64,000 bases of DNA from Candidatus Accumulibacter cognatus (GCA_013414765.1 CP058708.1:3343553-3407552), one strand, 5' to 3'; shown: positions 18,869-28,720, counted from the first letter of the stretch. Notes: generated from the letters alone by a model not told the origin. Numbers and translations: made by a program.

Positions 18869-20671
18869 TCAGGCCTGCTCAACCGGCGGCGCAACCTTGA
18901 AGACTTCGGCGAGAGTGGTCACGCCGGCAGCAACCTTCATCGCTCCGGAAATGCGCAGGGGTTTCATGCCCTCCCGGTAAGCCATGTCACGAATCTTGGC
19001 GATATCCTTGTTTTCACTGATCGCCAGCTTGATATCCTGCGACAGGAGCAGAATCTCGTACAGTCCGACACGCCCGAGGTAACCGGTCATTCGGCATTCG
19101 AGACAGCCGATCGGTCGGTAGAAGCGCGCCGGACGATTCGATTTCCAGGGCGCGACCAGTTGATCCCACATCTTTTCCTCGACCGGGCTGGCCTGATGCA
19201 CCTGCTTGCAATGCGGGCAGAGGATGCGTACCAGGCGCTGCGCCATGACGCCGAGTACCGTCGCGCCAAGCAGATACGAGGGAACGCCGAGATCGAGCAG
19301 GCGCGTGATCGCTGCCGGGGCGTCGTTGGTATGCAGGGTCGACAGCACGAGATGGCCGGTGAGGGCGGCCTGGATCGCCACCTCGGCGGTTTCCAGGTCA
19401 CGGATTTCTCCGATCATGATGATGTCCGGGTCCTGCCGCATGAGCGCACGCACGCCTTGTGCGAAACCGAGGTCGATGACATTCTGTACCTGCATCTGAT
19501 TGAACGCCGGTTCGACCATCTCGATTGGATCTTCGATGGTACACACGTTCACTGCCGGGATGGCGAGCTGCTTCAGCGTCGAATAGAGCGTCGTGGTCTT
19601 GCCGGAACCGGTGGGGCCGGTCACCAGAATGATTCCATTCGGCCTTTCCGACATCTCCTTCCAGCGCGTCTGGTCGTCATCGGTGAAGCCGAGGTCGGCA
19701 AAACTGCGGACCAGGACATCCGGATCGAAAATCCGCATCACCAACTTTTCGCCGAAAGCGGTGGGTAGCGTCGACAGACGCAGTTCGGCCTCCAGGCCAT
19801 CGGCAGTGCGAGTCTTGATGCGGCCATCCTGCGGGCGCCGTTTCTCGACCACGTCCATGCGGCCGAGAATCTTGACGCGATTGACCATCGCCGCCATGAC
19901 GCTCATCGGGATCTGGTAGACCTGATGCAGAACTCCGTCGATCCGGAAACGCACGATACCGATTTCGCGCCGTGGCTCGATATGGATGTCGCTGGCACGT
20001 TGGTCGAACGCATACTGCCAGAGCCAGTCGACGATGTTGACGATATGCTGGTCATTGGCATCGAACTGGCGATTGGTGCGGCCGAGTTCGACCAACTGCT
20101 CGAACGATGACAGGTTGCCGGTTGGTCCGCCGAGCTGGGCGGCTTTTTTGACCGAGCGTGCGAGATTGTAGAACTCGACCAGATAGCGCGCGACGTCGAC
20201 CGGGTTGGCAATCACCCGGCGGATTTCCTTCTTGACGATCGCCTTGATCTCCTTCTCCCAGTCCCGCAGGAAAGGCTCGGTCGTCGCCACCACGACTTCA
20301 CGTGTCGTCACCTGAATCGGCAGCATGCCATAGCGCGTCGCATAGGCACTCGACATGACCTCCGTCACCGCCGTGAAATCGACCTTCAGCGGGTCGATGT
20401 GCTGGTACTCGAGGCCGACCCTGCGCGCCAGCCACTCGCCGAGTTCTTCGAGAGTCAATGGCCGATGCGGCTCTTTCTGCGTCTTCCACTTCTGATCGGC
20501 AATGATCACCAGAGGATGCGCCGCCAGACGCTTGAGGCGACTCTCCTTCACCAGATTATCGGCGTCGGGCGCGCTGACCAGGCCATCCTCAAGCAACCAT
20601 TTGAGGACTTCCGCCAGCGTCAGGCGATGTTCATGGACGGTGTTGACCACAGCTTGGGACGCTTGGGACAT
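18869..20671 (-). CDS. GspE/PilB-family type II/IV secretion ATPase
   Basis: 600 residues from the ATG at 20671; an upstream in-frame start would add 12 residues with no family match. An N-terminal MshEN/GspE_N region is followed by the AAA secretion ATPase: Walker A GPTGSGKTT at 352-360, Asp box DIIMIGEIRDLETAE, His box GHLVLSTLHTNDA, and a zinc-binding pair CPHC (485-488) and CLEC (523-526). It would power pilus or pseudopilus assembly at the inner membrane. No other pilus or secretion gene is adjacent, so its partner system is unknown. 22 bases from convergent recD. Confidence 0.9.
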   Translation of the reverse strand: MSQASQAVVNTVHEHRLTLAEVLKWLLEDGLVSAPDADNLVKESRLKRLAAHPLVIIADQKWKTQKEPHRPLTLEELGEWLARRVGLEYQHIDPLKVDFTAVTEVMSSAYATRYGMLPIQVTTREVVVATTEPFLRDWEKEIKAIVKKEIRRVIANPVDVARYLVEFYNLARSVKKAAQLGGPTGNLSSFEQLVELGRTNRQFDANDQHIVNIVDWLWQYAFDQRASDIHIEPRREIGIVRFRIDGVLHQVYQIPMSVMAAMVNRVKILGRMDVVEKRRPQDGRIKTRTADGLEAELRLSTLPTAFGEKLVMRIFDPDVLVRSFADLGFTDDDQTRWKEMSERPNGIILVTGPTGSGKTTTLYSTLKQLAIPAVNVCTIEDPIEMVEPAFNQMQVQNVIDLGFAQGVRALMRQDPDIIMIGEIRDLETAEVAIQAALTGHLVLSTLHTNDAPAAITRLLDLGVPSYLLGATVLGVMAQRLVRILCPHCKQVHQASPVEEKMWDQLVAPWKSNRPARFYRPIGCLECRMTGYLGRVGLYEILLLSQDIKLAISENKDIAKIRDMAYREGMKPLRISGAMKVAAGVTTLAEVFKVAPPVEQA

Positions 20672-20757
20672 TTCAGTGTTCCATGTGGATGTTCGAGCAT
20701 CAGGCACTATACCGGACAGTGCCCCCGTGGCTCAATGCCGGCAGCCGGGCGGTGTGT

Positions 20758-20875
20758 TAATGCGAAAGTCGCGTCAGCGAACTCACGAACCTTCCCTTTC
20801 GACTCGCGGGAGAGGAGGGAAACGGTCATGACTTTCATGATCAAGGGTGTCTGGAATAGTCATGGCCGTTAGTTG
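20758..20875. repeat. dispersed modular palindromic repeat, copy A (short form)
   Basis: Read on the minus strand, this copy matches those at 33.1 and 46.75 kb: a CGGYCATGACT segment, then AAAGTCATGACCGTTTCCCTC, and a distal block GTGAGT(T)CGCTGACGCGACTTTCGCATTAAC. It lacks the central module with GCGGAGC/GCTCCGC. It supplies the last codons and the stop of the glycosylase gene. Confidence 0.7.
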
Positions 20876-21385
20876 GTTTCCTGACGGCACGCCAATCCCC
20901 GCCGCTCGCCAGAGCGCGAGTTTTCGCTCAAAAGCCAGGGTATACGCCGGACTGGTCGAAGGCAGGACGCAGGTTTCGTAGCCCTGCTGCTGAAACCAGA
21001 CGGCACATCTGCCGGCGGTCTGGCCGTTGAAGAAGACGCGCCGCAAGGCTGGCGCATCGCGACGCAATCCTGCAAAATCGTTGAGCACCGGCGACTGGAT
21101 CGCGGTGTCAAGTGCGCCCTCGCGCCGGCACTGGCGATAGACATCCCAGACCCCGATGCCATGCTTGAGCAGACGCCGCTGCTTGTCGGCGTAATCGAGT
21201 TCGGGCAAGGGCTCGGCGAGAAGGGCACCGAGCAGGCGCCAGAACTGATTCTGGCGGTGCGCATAGTAATGCGCTGCCGCCAGCGAGGCCGGCGAAGGGA
21301 AACTGCCGAGAATCAGGCTCCCCACGCCGGCATCGAGAATCGGCGGCAGACCATGCAATAGCGCCGGCCCGCCGCCGGTGATCAA
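20783..21385 (-). CDS. DNA-deoxyinosine glycosylase (UDG superfamily)
   Basis: 200 residues starting at TTG 21385, which overlaps the htpG stop (TTGA). Family signatures: [20 protein letters not shown] and the RQNQFWRLL helix near the N-terminus, and [11 protein letters not shown] towards the C-terminus, as in the family removing hypoxanthine and uracil from DNA. The last ~25 residues (from about [11 protein letters not shown]) are encoded by a dispersed repeat that also occurs at 33.1 and 46.75 kb, so the natural C-terminus has been replaced or extended. The catalytic core looks complete. G:T/U mismatch glycosylase (Mug-like) is the alternative name. Confidence 0.82.
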   Translation of the reverse strand: MITGGGPALLHGLPPILDAGVGSLILGSFPSPASLAAAHYYAHRQNQFWRLLGALLAEPLPELDYADKQRRLLKHGIGVWDVYRQCRREGALDTAIQSPVLNDFAGLRRDAPALRRVFFNGQTAGRCAVWFQQQGYETCVLPSTSPAYTLAFERKLALWRAAGIGVPSGNQLTAMTIPDTLDHESHDRFPPLPRVEREGS

Positions 21386-23301
21386 CGGCCGCTGCCCAGC
21401 GAGAGAGCGAGCATCAGGTCGTTGATGCGCTTGACGAAACCGGCCGGGTCATCGAGCGAACCGCCTTCAGCGAGCGTCGCCTGCTCAAGCAGCAGATTGG
21501 CCCAGTCGTCGAAACGGGTCTCTTCGTATTTCAGACGCTGTACCGCCGGATGCTTCGGGTTGATTTCCAGGATCGGCTTGCTCGCCGGCGCCTGCTGGCC
21601 GGCGGCCTTGAGGATGCGCTGCAGATTGCCGCCGAGGTCGTACTGATCGGCCACCAGGCACGAAGGCGAATCGGTCAGGCGATGCGTGGCGCGAACGTCC
21701 TTCACCTTGTCACCCAGGGTCGTCTTGATCTTCCCGAGCAGTTCCTTGTACTCGTCGGCAGCCTTCTCGGCCTCTTCCTTCTCGGCCACATCCTCGAGCT
21801 TGCCGAGATCGAGCCCGCCCTTGGCCACCGATTGCAGCGGTTTGCCGTCAAACTCGGTGAGATGACCGGTGACCCATTCATCGACGCGGTCGGAGAGCAG
21901 GAGCACTTCGATGCCTTTCTTGCGGAAAATCTCGAGGTGCGGGCTGTGCCGGGCGGCGGTGAAGGTTTCCGCGGTGACGTAGTAGATCTTCTCCTGGCCA
22001 TCCTTCATCCGCGACACGTAAGCGGCGAGCGAGACGTTCTCGTCCGGCGTATCGGCATGTGTCGAGGCGAAGCGCAGCAGTTTGGCGACGCGATCCTTGT
22101 TGGTGAAATCCTCGCCGACACCTTCCTTGAGCACGCGGCCGAATTCCTTCCAGAATTTTGCGTACTTTTCCTTGTCGGCCTCCTCTTCACTGTCGGCAAG
22201 GCTTTCGAGCAGGCCGAGGACCTTCTTCACGCAGCCACCACGAATGCTCTCCATGTCGCGTGACTGTTGCAGGATTTCACGTGAGACGTTGAGCGGCAGA
22301 TCGTTGGAGTCGACGATCCCGCGTACGAAGCGCAGGTAAAGCGGCATCAGCTGCTCGGCGTCGTCCATGATGAAGACGCGACGCACATAGAGCTTGATGC
22401 CATGGCGGGCGGTACGCTCGAAGAGGTCGAAGGGCGCGCGCGACGGGATGTACAGGAGTTGCGTGTATTCCTGCTTGCCTTCGACACGGGCGTGCACATG
22501 CGCCAGCGGATCTTCGAAATCATGCGCGACATGCTTGTAGAACTCCTTGTACTGCTCGTCGCTGATCTCCGATTTGGGGCGAGTCCACAAGGCTGAGGCC
22601 TGGTTCACGGTTTCGTCTTGGTCAGTGACGACCTGCGCCTTCTTTTCCTCGTTCCATTCCTCCTTCTTCATCACGATCGGCAAGGTGATGTGGTCGGAAT
22701 ACTTGCGGATGATCTCGCGCACTTTCCAGTTCGACAGGAACTCGTCCTCGCCTTCACGCAGGTGCAGGGTCACTTCAGTGCCGCGCTGCGCCCGTTCGAT
22801 CACCTCGATCGTGAAATCGCCCTCTCCCGACGATTCCCATCGGATTGCCTGATTGGCTTCGAGGCCGGCACGGCGGGAAAGCACCGTGACCTTGTCGGCA
22901 ACGATATACGACGAATAGAAACCGACGCCAAACTGGCCGATCAGATGCGCGTCCCTGGCCTGATCGCCAGTCAGTGCCGCAAAGAACTCGCGCGTTCCCG
23001 ATTTGGCGATTGTTCCGAGGTGCTCTACCGCTTCTTCGCGCGACAGACCGATGCCGTTGTCGGAGATGCTGAGTGTCCGTCCGTCCTTGTCAAAAGAGAC
23101 TCGGATCTTCAGATCGCTGTCGTCACCGTAAAGGCCGGCATTGTTCAAGGCCTCGAAGCGCAGCCTGTCGCAGGCGTCGGAAGCGTTGGAGATCAGCTCG
23201 CGTAGAAAGATCTCCTTGTTGCTGTACAACGAATGAATCATCAAATTCAGCAGTTGTTTGACTTCTGCCTGAAAACCGAGGGTTTCCTTCTGTGCACCCA
23301 T
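21382..23301 (-). CDS. htpG: molecular chaperone HtpG (Hsp90)
   Basis: 639 residues from [20 protein letters not shown]; an in-frame start 31 codons upstream lacks family similarity. GHKL ATPase motifs: [47 protein letters not shown]. Middle and C-terminal dimerisation domains are intact. HtpG is the bacterial Hsp90 that remodels client proteins under stress. Coupling to a downstream DNA glycosylase by a 4-base overlap suggests co-expression during stress. Confidence 0.96.
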   Translation of the reverse strand: MGAQKETLGFQAEVKQLLNLMIHSLYSNKEIFLRELISNASDACDRLRFEALNNAGLYGDDSDLKIRVSFDKDGRTLSISDNGIGLSREEAVEHLGTIAKSGTREFFAALTGDQARDAHLIGQFGVGFYSSYIVADKVTVLSRRAGLEANQAIRWESSGEGDFTIEVIERAQRGTEVTLHLREGEDEFLSNWKVREIIRKYSDHITLPIVMKKEEWNEEKKAQVVTDQDETVNQASALWTRPKSEISDEQYKEFYKHVAHDFEDPLAHVHARVEGKQEYTQLLYIPSRAPFDLFERTARHGIKLYVRRVFIMDDAEQLMPLYLRFVRGIVDSNDLPLNVSREILQQSRDMESIRGGCVKKVLGLLESLADSEEEADKEKYAKFWKEFGRVLKEGVGEDFTNKDRVAKLLRFASTHADTPDENVSLAAYVSRMKDGQEKIYYVTAETFTAARHSPHLEIFRKKGIEVLLLSDRVDEWVTGHLTEFDGKPLQSVAKGGLDLGKLEDVAEKEEAEKAADEYKELLGKIKTTLGDKVKDVRATHRLTDSPSCLVADQYDLGGNLQRILKAAGQQAPASKPILEINPKHPAVQRLKYEETRFDDWANLLLEQATLAEGGSLDDPAGFVKRINDLMLALSLGSGR

Positions 23302-23469
23302 GCGAGACTCCGTGAAAAACGTTGAAAAAGAATGGCTGGCAGCGCCAGGCAAGCGCAATGCAGCAACAAATGGGGACGGAGCCTGCGATTTCAAGCCCTG
23401 GCGGCAAGATCACCGTCGCCGCCAGGGTCGGTCAGTCGTCGATGCTCAGGGAATCGATCCCTGAGCACT

Positions 23470-24006
23470 TCAACTTTCGATGCCCAGATATTCGACGCAG
23501 AGCACTTCGACCTCGCGCCAGCCGGCCGGGCTCTGAAAACGGACCGTATCGCCCGTCCGTGACTTGAGCAGCGCGCGTGCCAATGGCGACACCCAGCTGA
23601 TGCGTCCGCGCGCGAAATCGGTTTCGTCGACGCCGACGATCTGGTAAGTGCTTTCAAGTCCCTGCTGGTCACAGATGGTCACCGTCGCACCAAAGAAAAC
23701 CTGATCGGTGTTTGCCCGCGTCAGTGGATCGACAATCTCGGCCAGATCAAGGCGTTTGGTCAGAAAGCGGATGCGCCGATCAATCTCGCGCAGCCTCCGC
23801 TTGCCATAAATGTAATCAGCATTCTCGGATCGGTCGCCATTCGCTGCCGCCCATTGCACGACGGACACGACCTGCGGGCGATCGACGCGCAACAACCGCT
23901 CGAGTTCCGCGCGGATGCGCGCGTGTCCGCCTGGGGTAATGTAGTTGCGAGTCCCTTCCGGCAACTGCAAGACGAAATCAGTAGCCGATATTGAAAGCGG
24001 CGACAT
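23470..24006 (-). CDS. greB: transcription elongation factor GreB
   Basis: 178 residues from the ATG at 24006. The N-terminal coiled coil (NYITPGGHARIRAELERLL) carries the tip acidic pair in AAANGDRSENADYIYGKRRLREIDRRI. The C-terminal FKBP-like domain contains DQVFFGATVTI and GRISWVSPLARALL. Gre factors stimulate RNA cleavage in backtracked RNA polymerase. The start overlaps the preceding minus-strand gene by 29 bases. Confidence 0.92.
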   Translation of the reverse strand: MSPLSISATDFVLQLPEGTRNYITPGGHARIRAELERLLRVDRPQVVSVVQWAAANGDRSENADYIYGKRRLREIDRRIRFLTKRLDLAEIVDPLTRANTDQVFFGATVTICDQQGLESTYQIVGVDETDFARGRISWVSPLARALLKSRTGDTVRFQSPAGWREVEVLCVEYLGIES

Positions 24007-24298
24007 CGATACGCACGGTATCGCGCCCCAGGGCCAGCGCGGTGTAACGGGCAAAACGGGTCGCCCAGTCCTTGCCGTCGATGAAGCGCCGCTCGCCACC
24101 GTACCGGGCGACATTGAGAATCTTGTCAATGATCAATACCTTGCCCATCGGATTGCTGGGTTCACATTCAAGGTCGGCAAATTCTTTGTCAAACCAGCGG
24201 CGCGCTTCTTCGGGAGAACCGACGGCAAGTTCGGTATGGGAGAACTTGAACTCGTACTGCCTTTCCCGCCCAAACGAAACGATAATGTGGTAAACCAT
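23978..24298 (-). CDS. conserved hypothetical protein
   Basis: 106 residues beginning MVYHIIVSFGRERQYEFKFS, preceded by GGGAGGAGG at good spacing, so it is probably translated. No known motif. The sequence is mixed alpha/beta with WFDKEF and FIDGKDWATRFARYTALALG, soluble and without a signal peptide. It overlaps the greB start by 29 bases and is likely co-transcribed with it. Confidence 0.6.
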   Translation of the reverse strand: MVYHIIVSFGRERQYEFKFSHTELAVGSPEEARRWFDKEFADLECEPSNPMGKVLIIDKILNVARYGGERRFIDGKDWATRFARYTALALGRDTVRIDVAAFNIGY

Positions 24299-24615
24299 CT
24301 GCCTCCTCCCGGCGGTGTCTCAAAGTTACAAATGCATCCTCTATTCTATTCGCAAAAGTACCTCAGGCTGCAAGTCCCAAGGCGCGCGGCGAGTTTTTTG
24401 AGGGCGGCAATCATCGCGCCGCCGTTGTTTTTTGTCGTTAGCGCGCCTACCATAGCTTCCAGGTCAAGCCTTTTCGTCGCCGCCATCGCACATCCGTGAT
24501 CGCCTGGCGGGCGTGCAGGATAACTGGCTCACCGTCGTTTCTGGCATGCTCGTCCACTGGGCGTGGCAAGCCTTGACCGGTTCATCCGACTCACAACCTG
24601 GGGATATCGCCAATC
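24299..24615. other. intergenic region between divergent genes
   Basis: Separates the greB-side operon (minus) from the YdcH-like gene (plus). It should hold both promoters, but I see no convincing -35/-10 pair and no further gene. Confidence 0.4.
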
Positions 24616-24825
24616 ATGCTGACCCAAGAACAGATCGCTGCAAACCGCGCCACCCTGCAAGAATTGCGGATCGAACATCACGATCTCGGCCAGGTGATCG
24701 ATCACCTGATGCAGAACCCGCCACCCGACGACCTTCTGGTTCGACGTCTCAAGAAACGCAAGCTGCTGCTCAAGGATCGCATCGCGCTTCTCGAGCACCT
24801 GAGTGAGCCGGAAGACCGGGCCTGA
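24616..24825 (+). CDS. YdcH family (DUF465) small protein
   Basis: 69 residues, nearly all charged helix: MLTQEQIAANRATLQELRIE, HHDLGQVIDHLMQNPPPDD, then LVRRLKKRKLLLKDRIALLE. The H-DL...ID...P..D...LKK+KL..KD.I pattern is the DUF465/YdcH signature. Function unknown; probably a small antiparallel helical hairpin. It ends just before the alpha/beta hydrolase and may share its transcript. Confidence 0.78.
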   Translation: MLTQEQIAANRATLQELRIEHHDLGQVIDHLMQNPPPDDLLVRRLKKRKLLLKDRIALLEHLSEPEDRA

Positions 24826-24856
24826 TCCGACGGTCCACCATGCTGACAAGGCGCGT

Positions 24857-25687
24857 ATGCAACTGACCGTCTCTGGCCAGCGCTGCCGCCTGGGCACTGG
24901 CGGCCAGCGATTCGATCCGGCGTGCTCGCGCTGGCCGCCGCTGCTGCTGATCCACGGGGCCGCCAATGATCGCGATGCATGGCAGCAGGTTGCCGGCGGT
25001 CTGGCCGCTGCCGGCTGCGCGGTTCTCGTTCCCGACCTGCCTGGGCACGGCCTCTCCAGCGGACCGCCCTTGCGCAGCATCGAGGCACTCGCCGACTGGC
25101 TGCCGCGGCTGCTCGATGTCGCGGCTGTCGAACAGGCCATCCTGGTCGGTCATTCGATGGGCTCACTGATTGCGCTCGAGTGTGCCGCACGCCATCCGCA
25201 ACGCGTGCACCGGCTGGCGCTGCTCGGCTCCTCAGCGCCGATGCCGGTGGCCGAGGCCTTGCTGGGACGCGCCGCAACCCATCCCGACAGCGTCCTTCGA
25301 ATGATCAACGAGTATTCGCTGACCCGGCAGTTCCAGCTTTCCGGCGGCACTGGCCACGGCATCTGGGGGCCCGGCGTGACTCTGGCGATCATGCGCCGAA
25401 GTCCGCCGGGCACGCTGGCGATCGACCTCGCCAATTGCAACAACTATGCGCGCGGTCTCGAAGCCGCAGCCCAGGTTTCATGCCCGACACTGTTGCTGGT
25501 TGCCTGCCGCGACCGCATGACACCACGCCGCAACCTGCCGGCGCTGCAATCGGCCCTACGCCAGGTGCTGCGCGCCGAGATTCCCGACTGCGGGCACGCC
25601 ATGATGAACGAACAGCCGCAAGCAGTCGTCGAACAGCTCCTGAGCTTCCTCGCCAGCCCGGCGGACACCGCTGGCCAGGGCCGCTAG
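24857..25687 (+). CDS. alpha/beta hydrolase
   Basis: About 276 residues from ATG 24857; a GTG at 24803 would overlap the upstream gene and adds a non-conserved segment. Fold marks: oxyanion region LLIHGAANDRDAWQ, nucleophile elbow GHSMGSL (Ser near 100), acid in LVACRDRMTP, and catalytic His in IPDCGHAMMNEQP. The substrate cannot be deduced; small-ester, lactone or C-C bond hydrolysis are all possible. Ends overlapping the convergent EamA gene by 4 bases. Confidence 0.88.
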   Translation: MQLTVSGQRCRLGTGGQRFDPACSRWPPLLLIHGAANDRDAWQQVAGGLAAAGCAVLVPDLPGHGLSSGPPLRSIEALADWLPRLLDVAAVEQAILVGHSMGSLIALECAARHPQRVHRLALLGSSAPMPVAEALLGRAATHPDSVLRMINEYSLTRQFQLSGGTGHGIWGPGVTLAIMRRSPPGTLAIDLANCNNYARGLEAAAQVSCPTLLLVACRDRMTPRRNLPALQSALRQVLRAEIPDCGHAMMNEQPQAVVEQLLSFLASPADTAGQGR

Positions 25688-26571
25688 CGCTGCTGGGCGC
25701 TCGAGCGCGCCAGCACGACGACTGCGGCGAGGATGATCGCACCACCGGCGATCTGCCAGCTGCCGATCGCCTCGCCAAGAAATATCGCTGCCAGAATCAC
25801 AGTGACCACCGGTTCGAGCGTCGACAGCGTCGCCGCATCGGCTGCACCCAGCCGCGCCATGCCGGCAAAGAAGGTGATCATCGCCACCACTGTCGAGAAC
25901 AGCGCGATGCCGCCGATGGCCGCCCAGGCCGCCGGCGAGGCCGGGAAAGCTGCGCCGCGCGACAGCACGATCAGCCCGAACACCAACGCTGCCGAGAGCA
26001 TGATCACCGTTGCTGCCGGCATCGCTCCGACCAGCGGTGTAACGCGCTCGCCGACCAGGATATAGACCGAGTAGATCAAAGCCGCCCCGATTCCGAGCAA
26101 AATGCCAAGAACACTGCCGGCGAGGCTGCCGCCGACGGCAAGACCAGTACCGAACAGCGCCGCCGCCACCGCCAACAGGCGCAGTGGCGACAGTCGCCGC
26201 TGCGCCAGCAGTGCCGACAGCACAGTGACGATCGCCGGATAGAGGTAAAGCAGCAGCGCCGTCAGGCTGGCTGTCGCATACTGCAGGGCGGCGAAGTAGC
26301 AGAACGACTGAGCGACGTAGCCGATCCCTCCCATCGCCACCAGCAGCAGCAGATTGCGGCCGCGTGGCCACACCATCCCGCGTACGCGCATCAGCAAGGC
26401 CATCATCAGGCCGGCCAGCGCAAAACGCAGGAACAACATGCTTGGCAGATCGACACTCTCGGCGTAAGCCAGCTTGGCGAAGATCGGCATGGCTCCAAAA
26501 CCGGCCGCCGAAGCGACGATACAGACGAAACCGCCAAGGCGCGTGCCTGCGCCAGGAACAGGGGGAACCAT
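25684..26571 (-). CDS. EamA/DMT family transporter
   Basis: 295 residues with about ten hydrophobic helices in two homologous halves, typical of EamA drug/metabolite transporters. Marks include FGAMPIFAKLAYAESVDLPS at the start of repeat one and FSTVVAMITFFAGMARLGAA plus TLEPVVTVILAAIFLGEAIG in repeat two. An inner-membrane exporter of unknown solute. Confidence 0.9.
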   Translation of the reverse strand: MVPPVPGAGTRLGGFVCIVASAAGFGAMPIFAKLAYAESVDLPSMLFLRFALAGLMMALLMRVRGMVWPRGRNLLLLVAMGGIGYVAQSFCYFAALQYATASLTALLLYLYPAIVTVLSALLAQRRLSPLRLLAVAAALFGTGLAVGGSLAGSVLGILLGIGAALIYSVYILVGERVTPLVGAMPAATVIMLSAALVFGLIVLSRGAAFPASPAAWAAIGGIALFSTVVAMITFFAGMARLGAADAATLSTLEPVVTVILAAIFLGEAIGSWQIAGGAIILAAVVVLARSSAQQR

Positions 26572-26819
26572 CGATGGAACTCGGAAACGGTGCCGCCGTG
26601 GCAGCGCGGGTGAAAGAATCCGGACAGTTTGCGAAGCCTGCCGGTACTGCGGAAGATGAATGATGACATAAGCCTTGCCGAGAACCTATACTCAGATCAG
26701 GTGACAGGCCGTAATCGCCGGCTCGTCAGTGCCGAGCGTCGGGTGTGTTGTCGGGGGGTGTTTATTGCAGCCCGCTGCGGATCGTCCTGTGTCGCCTGTA
26801 CAGTTCTTGGGAGATCGTG

Positions 26820-27608
26820 ATGTCCGAAAAAACGCATCCACCCGCGCCGGACCCAGCAGCGATGCCTCGGCAAGCGCCAAAGCAGCGGCGACGTTTCGCG
26901 GCGCCGTGGCGGGCACTCTTGTCCACTCTACTGTTAGTAACCCACGCTGCCGGAGCTGCCGACATGGACTACAATCGCGCGCGAATGCGCATGGTCGCAG
27001 AGCAATTGAGCGCCAGCACGCGCGGCATCAGCAATCCCGCGGTGCTCGAGGCGATGGCCACGGTGCCGCGGCATGAGTTCGTTCCGGCCCAGTTCAGGCG
27101 CTACGCGTATGACGACCGACCGCTGCCGATCGGCTATGCTCAGACCATCTCGCAGCCCTACGTGGTTGCCTTCATGACAGAGAAGCTGGAACCGCAAGCA
27201 AACGAGCGTGTGCTGGAGATCGGAACTGGCTCGGGTTACCAGGCGGCAATTCTGGCAGGTCTGGTGAGTGCCGTGTACAGCATCGAAATCGTCGAGCCAT
27301 TGGCCGTCCGGGCACAGGGCGATCTGGCCCGGCTCGGCTACGGCAATGTCAGCGTGCGACACGGCGATGGTTACCTGGGCTGGCCGGAGGCGGCGCCTTT
27401 CGACGCCATCATCGTCACCTGCGCCCCCGATCACGTCCCACAGCCGCTGATCGACCAGCTCAAGGAGGGCGGCCGCATGGTCATTCCGGTCGGAGAACTC
27501 GATGATCAGAACCTGTATCTGCTGCGGAAACGGGGAAAGGCGCTGCAGCGTGAAGCCATCCTGCCGGTGCGCTTCGTACCGATGACCGGCACCGCCAGCC
27601 GCCGCTAG
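26820..27608 (+). CDS. pcm: protein-L-isoaspartate O-methyltransferase, exported form
   Basis: About 262 residues from ATG 26820 (GGGAG upstream). The catalytic part is a typical Pcm: RMRMVAEQLSASTRGISNPA, TVPRHEFVP, IGYAQTISQPYVVAFMTE, and SAM site VLEIGTGSGYQAAILA near residue 130. It repairs isoaspartyl damage by methylation. Ahead of it is a basic stretch and a hydrophobic segment (WRALLSTLLLVTHAAGAADM) resembling a signal peptide or anchor, so the enzyme may act in the periplasm. That would need a SAM supply, which is unexplained. Confidence 0.88.
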   Translation: MSEKTHPPAPDPAAMPRQAPKQRRRFAAPWRALLSTLLLVTHAAGAADMDYNRARMRMVAEQLSASTRGISNPAVLEAMATVPRHEFVPAQFRRYAYDDRPLPIGYAQTISQPYVVAFMTEKLEPQANERVLEIGTGSGYQAAILAGLVSAVYSIEIVEPLAVRAQGDLARLGYGNVSVRHGDGYLGWPEAAPFDAIIVTCAPDHVPQPLIDQLKEGGRMVIPVGELDDQNLYLLRKRGKALQREAILPVRFVPMTGTASRR

Positions 27609-27625
27609 AAGCCTGTCGGACTTTC
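27606..27625. repeat. solitary IS1182-type terminal repeat
   Basis: The sequence tagaagcctgtcggacttt differs by one base from the terminal inverted repeat of the IS1182-family element at 34.8-36.3 kb. It overlaps the pcm stop. No partner end or transposase is nearby, so it looks like a relic of a deleted copy. Confidence 0.55.
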
Positions 27626-27996
27626 CCCTCGCTATACCCAGTCGTCGTTGCGCGTGCTGCGGTTGGCCTTGGGGCATTGGAATCTTTGCTGGCGGCCGAA
27701 CGCCTGCTCGGCTGCGAAGGTCTTTTCTCATGATGAAAAGAGATCCTCGAAAAAGGTCCAGGATAAATTTGTTCTGCCCGTAACCCATTGATTTTAAGTT
27801 TTTCCGGCGGGGTTAAGCGAGCATCGAGTCGGTCACTCAAAGGAGGGTCAGGGTTAGCAGCCTGATTGGATTGACGAATCTGGATTCCGGCCCGCTCCCG
27901 AATGACGATCTCTCAAAAAGAACAAATTACCCTCGAAAAAAGCCGAGTGAATGTTGACGAACCCACTGCTAGTGGCTAAACTGCCCGCCTGCATGT
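27626..27996. other. intergenic region upstream of tRNA-Asn
   Basis: No gene or motif is recognised. The sequence is less GC-rich than its surroundings and should contain the tRNA promoter, but no convincing boxes were identified. Confidence 0.4.
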
Positions 27997-28072
27997 TCCT
28001 CGATAGCTCAGTCGGTAGAGCGTCGGACTGTTAATCCGTAGGTCCCTGGTTCGAGCCCAGGTCGGGGAGCCA
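27997..28072 (+). tRNA. tRNA-Asn (GTT)
   Basis: A complete 76-base cloverleaf with encoded CCA. Acceptor arm TCCTCGA pairs with TCGGGGA (one T-G pair); D-arm GCTC..GAGC; anticodon arm CGGACTGTTAATCCG with anticodon GTT at 28030-28032; T-arm CCTGGTTCGAGCCCAGG. Downstream DNA is decayed and then foreign-looking, fitting use of the tRNA as an integration site, though no second copy of its 3' end is seen in the window. Confidence 0.97.
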
Positions 28073-28720
28073 AATGAATCAAGCAGTTAGGCCGCTCTAG
28101 AGGGTGGCATTTTTGTTTTCTGTCTGTCGTGTAGCCACTATTTAGCCAAATCCGGGCAATCCGAATCAACGTCAGGCTAAGACCCGGCTCGGTGGCAACC
28201 GCCAGACTTCGTGTGGTACCTGATCGGACGCCTAAAGCTTGGCCTGAGCCACCGGCCCGAACACCGTACCCAACAAACTCTTCATCACGTCATCCAGCGC
28301 ACTCTTGTGGCCGAGCTTGGACGGAAGCATCGACGCCTTCAGCGCTAGGGCGTCCAGTTCCTACCACAGTAGGTCACACCCTTCTCGGTTTTCGGGCTTT
28401 CGGTCGGCTTCATCGGCACCAGCAGGATGAGGAAATCTCCACCAGCTTCCGCTTAATCGACCTGCCGCCGGTATTCTGCCCATTCCTCGGCCGGGGCGTC
28501 GCTCGCTCAGCATGCACACAGGTTGTCGGGGCTTCGGCAGCAGCACGTCTTCCAGTCGTGCCATGCGACGTTTCAGGGTACTCATTCCAGTGCTTGCTCG
28601 GGCAACAGAAGCACGCAGCACGGACGGCGATCGGTACGAGCAAGTGCTTCGACCTTCACCCGTTCCACGAAGTCGTCTTCGGCTTCGTCTAGGGCGTGTC
28701 ATCAAGTTGATTTCGAGGCC
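28073..28720. other. decayed region after tRNA-Asn
   Basis: No intact gene. On the minus strand short coding-like pieces survive: one ending ALDDVMKSLLGTVFGPVAQA-KL-stop near 28240, and another starting MSTLKRRMARLEDVLLPK near 28580, the latter style being common in phage-borne small proteins. They are in different frames with no joint product. A prophage or island remnant is plausible but not proven. Confidence 0.35.

Noticed and set aside
28192-28692. 166-codon plus-strand frame after tRNA-Asn
   Set aside because: No start signal or motif; the weak coding traces in this stretch are on the other strand and broken.
28073-28720. integrase gene or tRNA-derived attachment repeat next to tRNA-Asn
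   Set aside because: No tyrosine-recombinase motif and no second copy of the tRNA 3' end could be found in the window.
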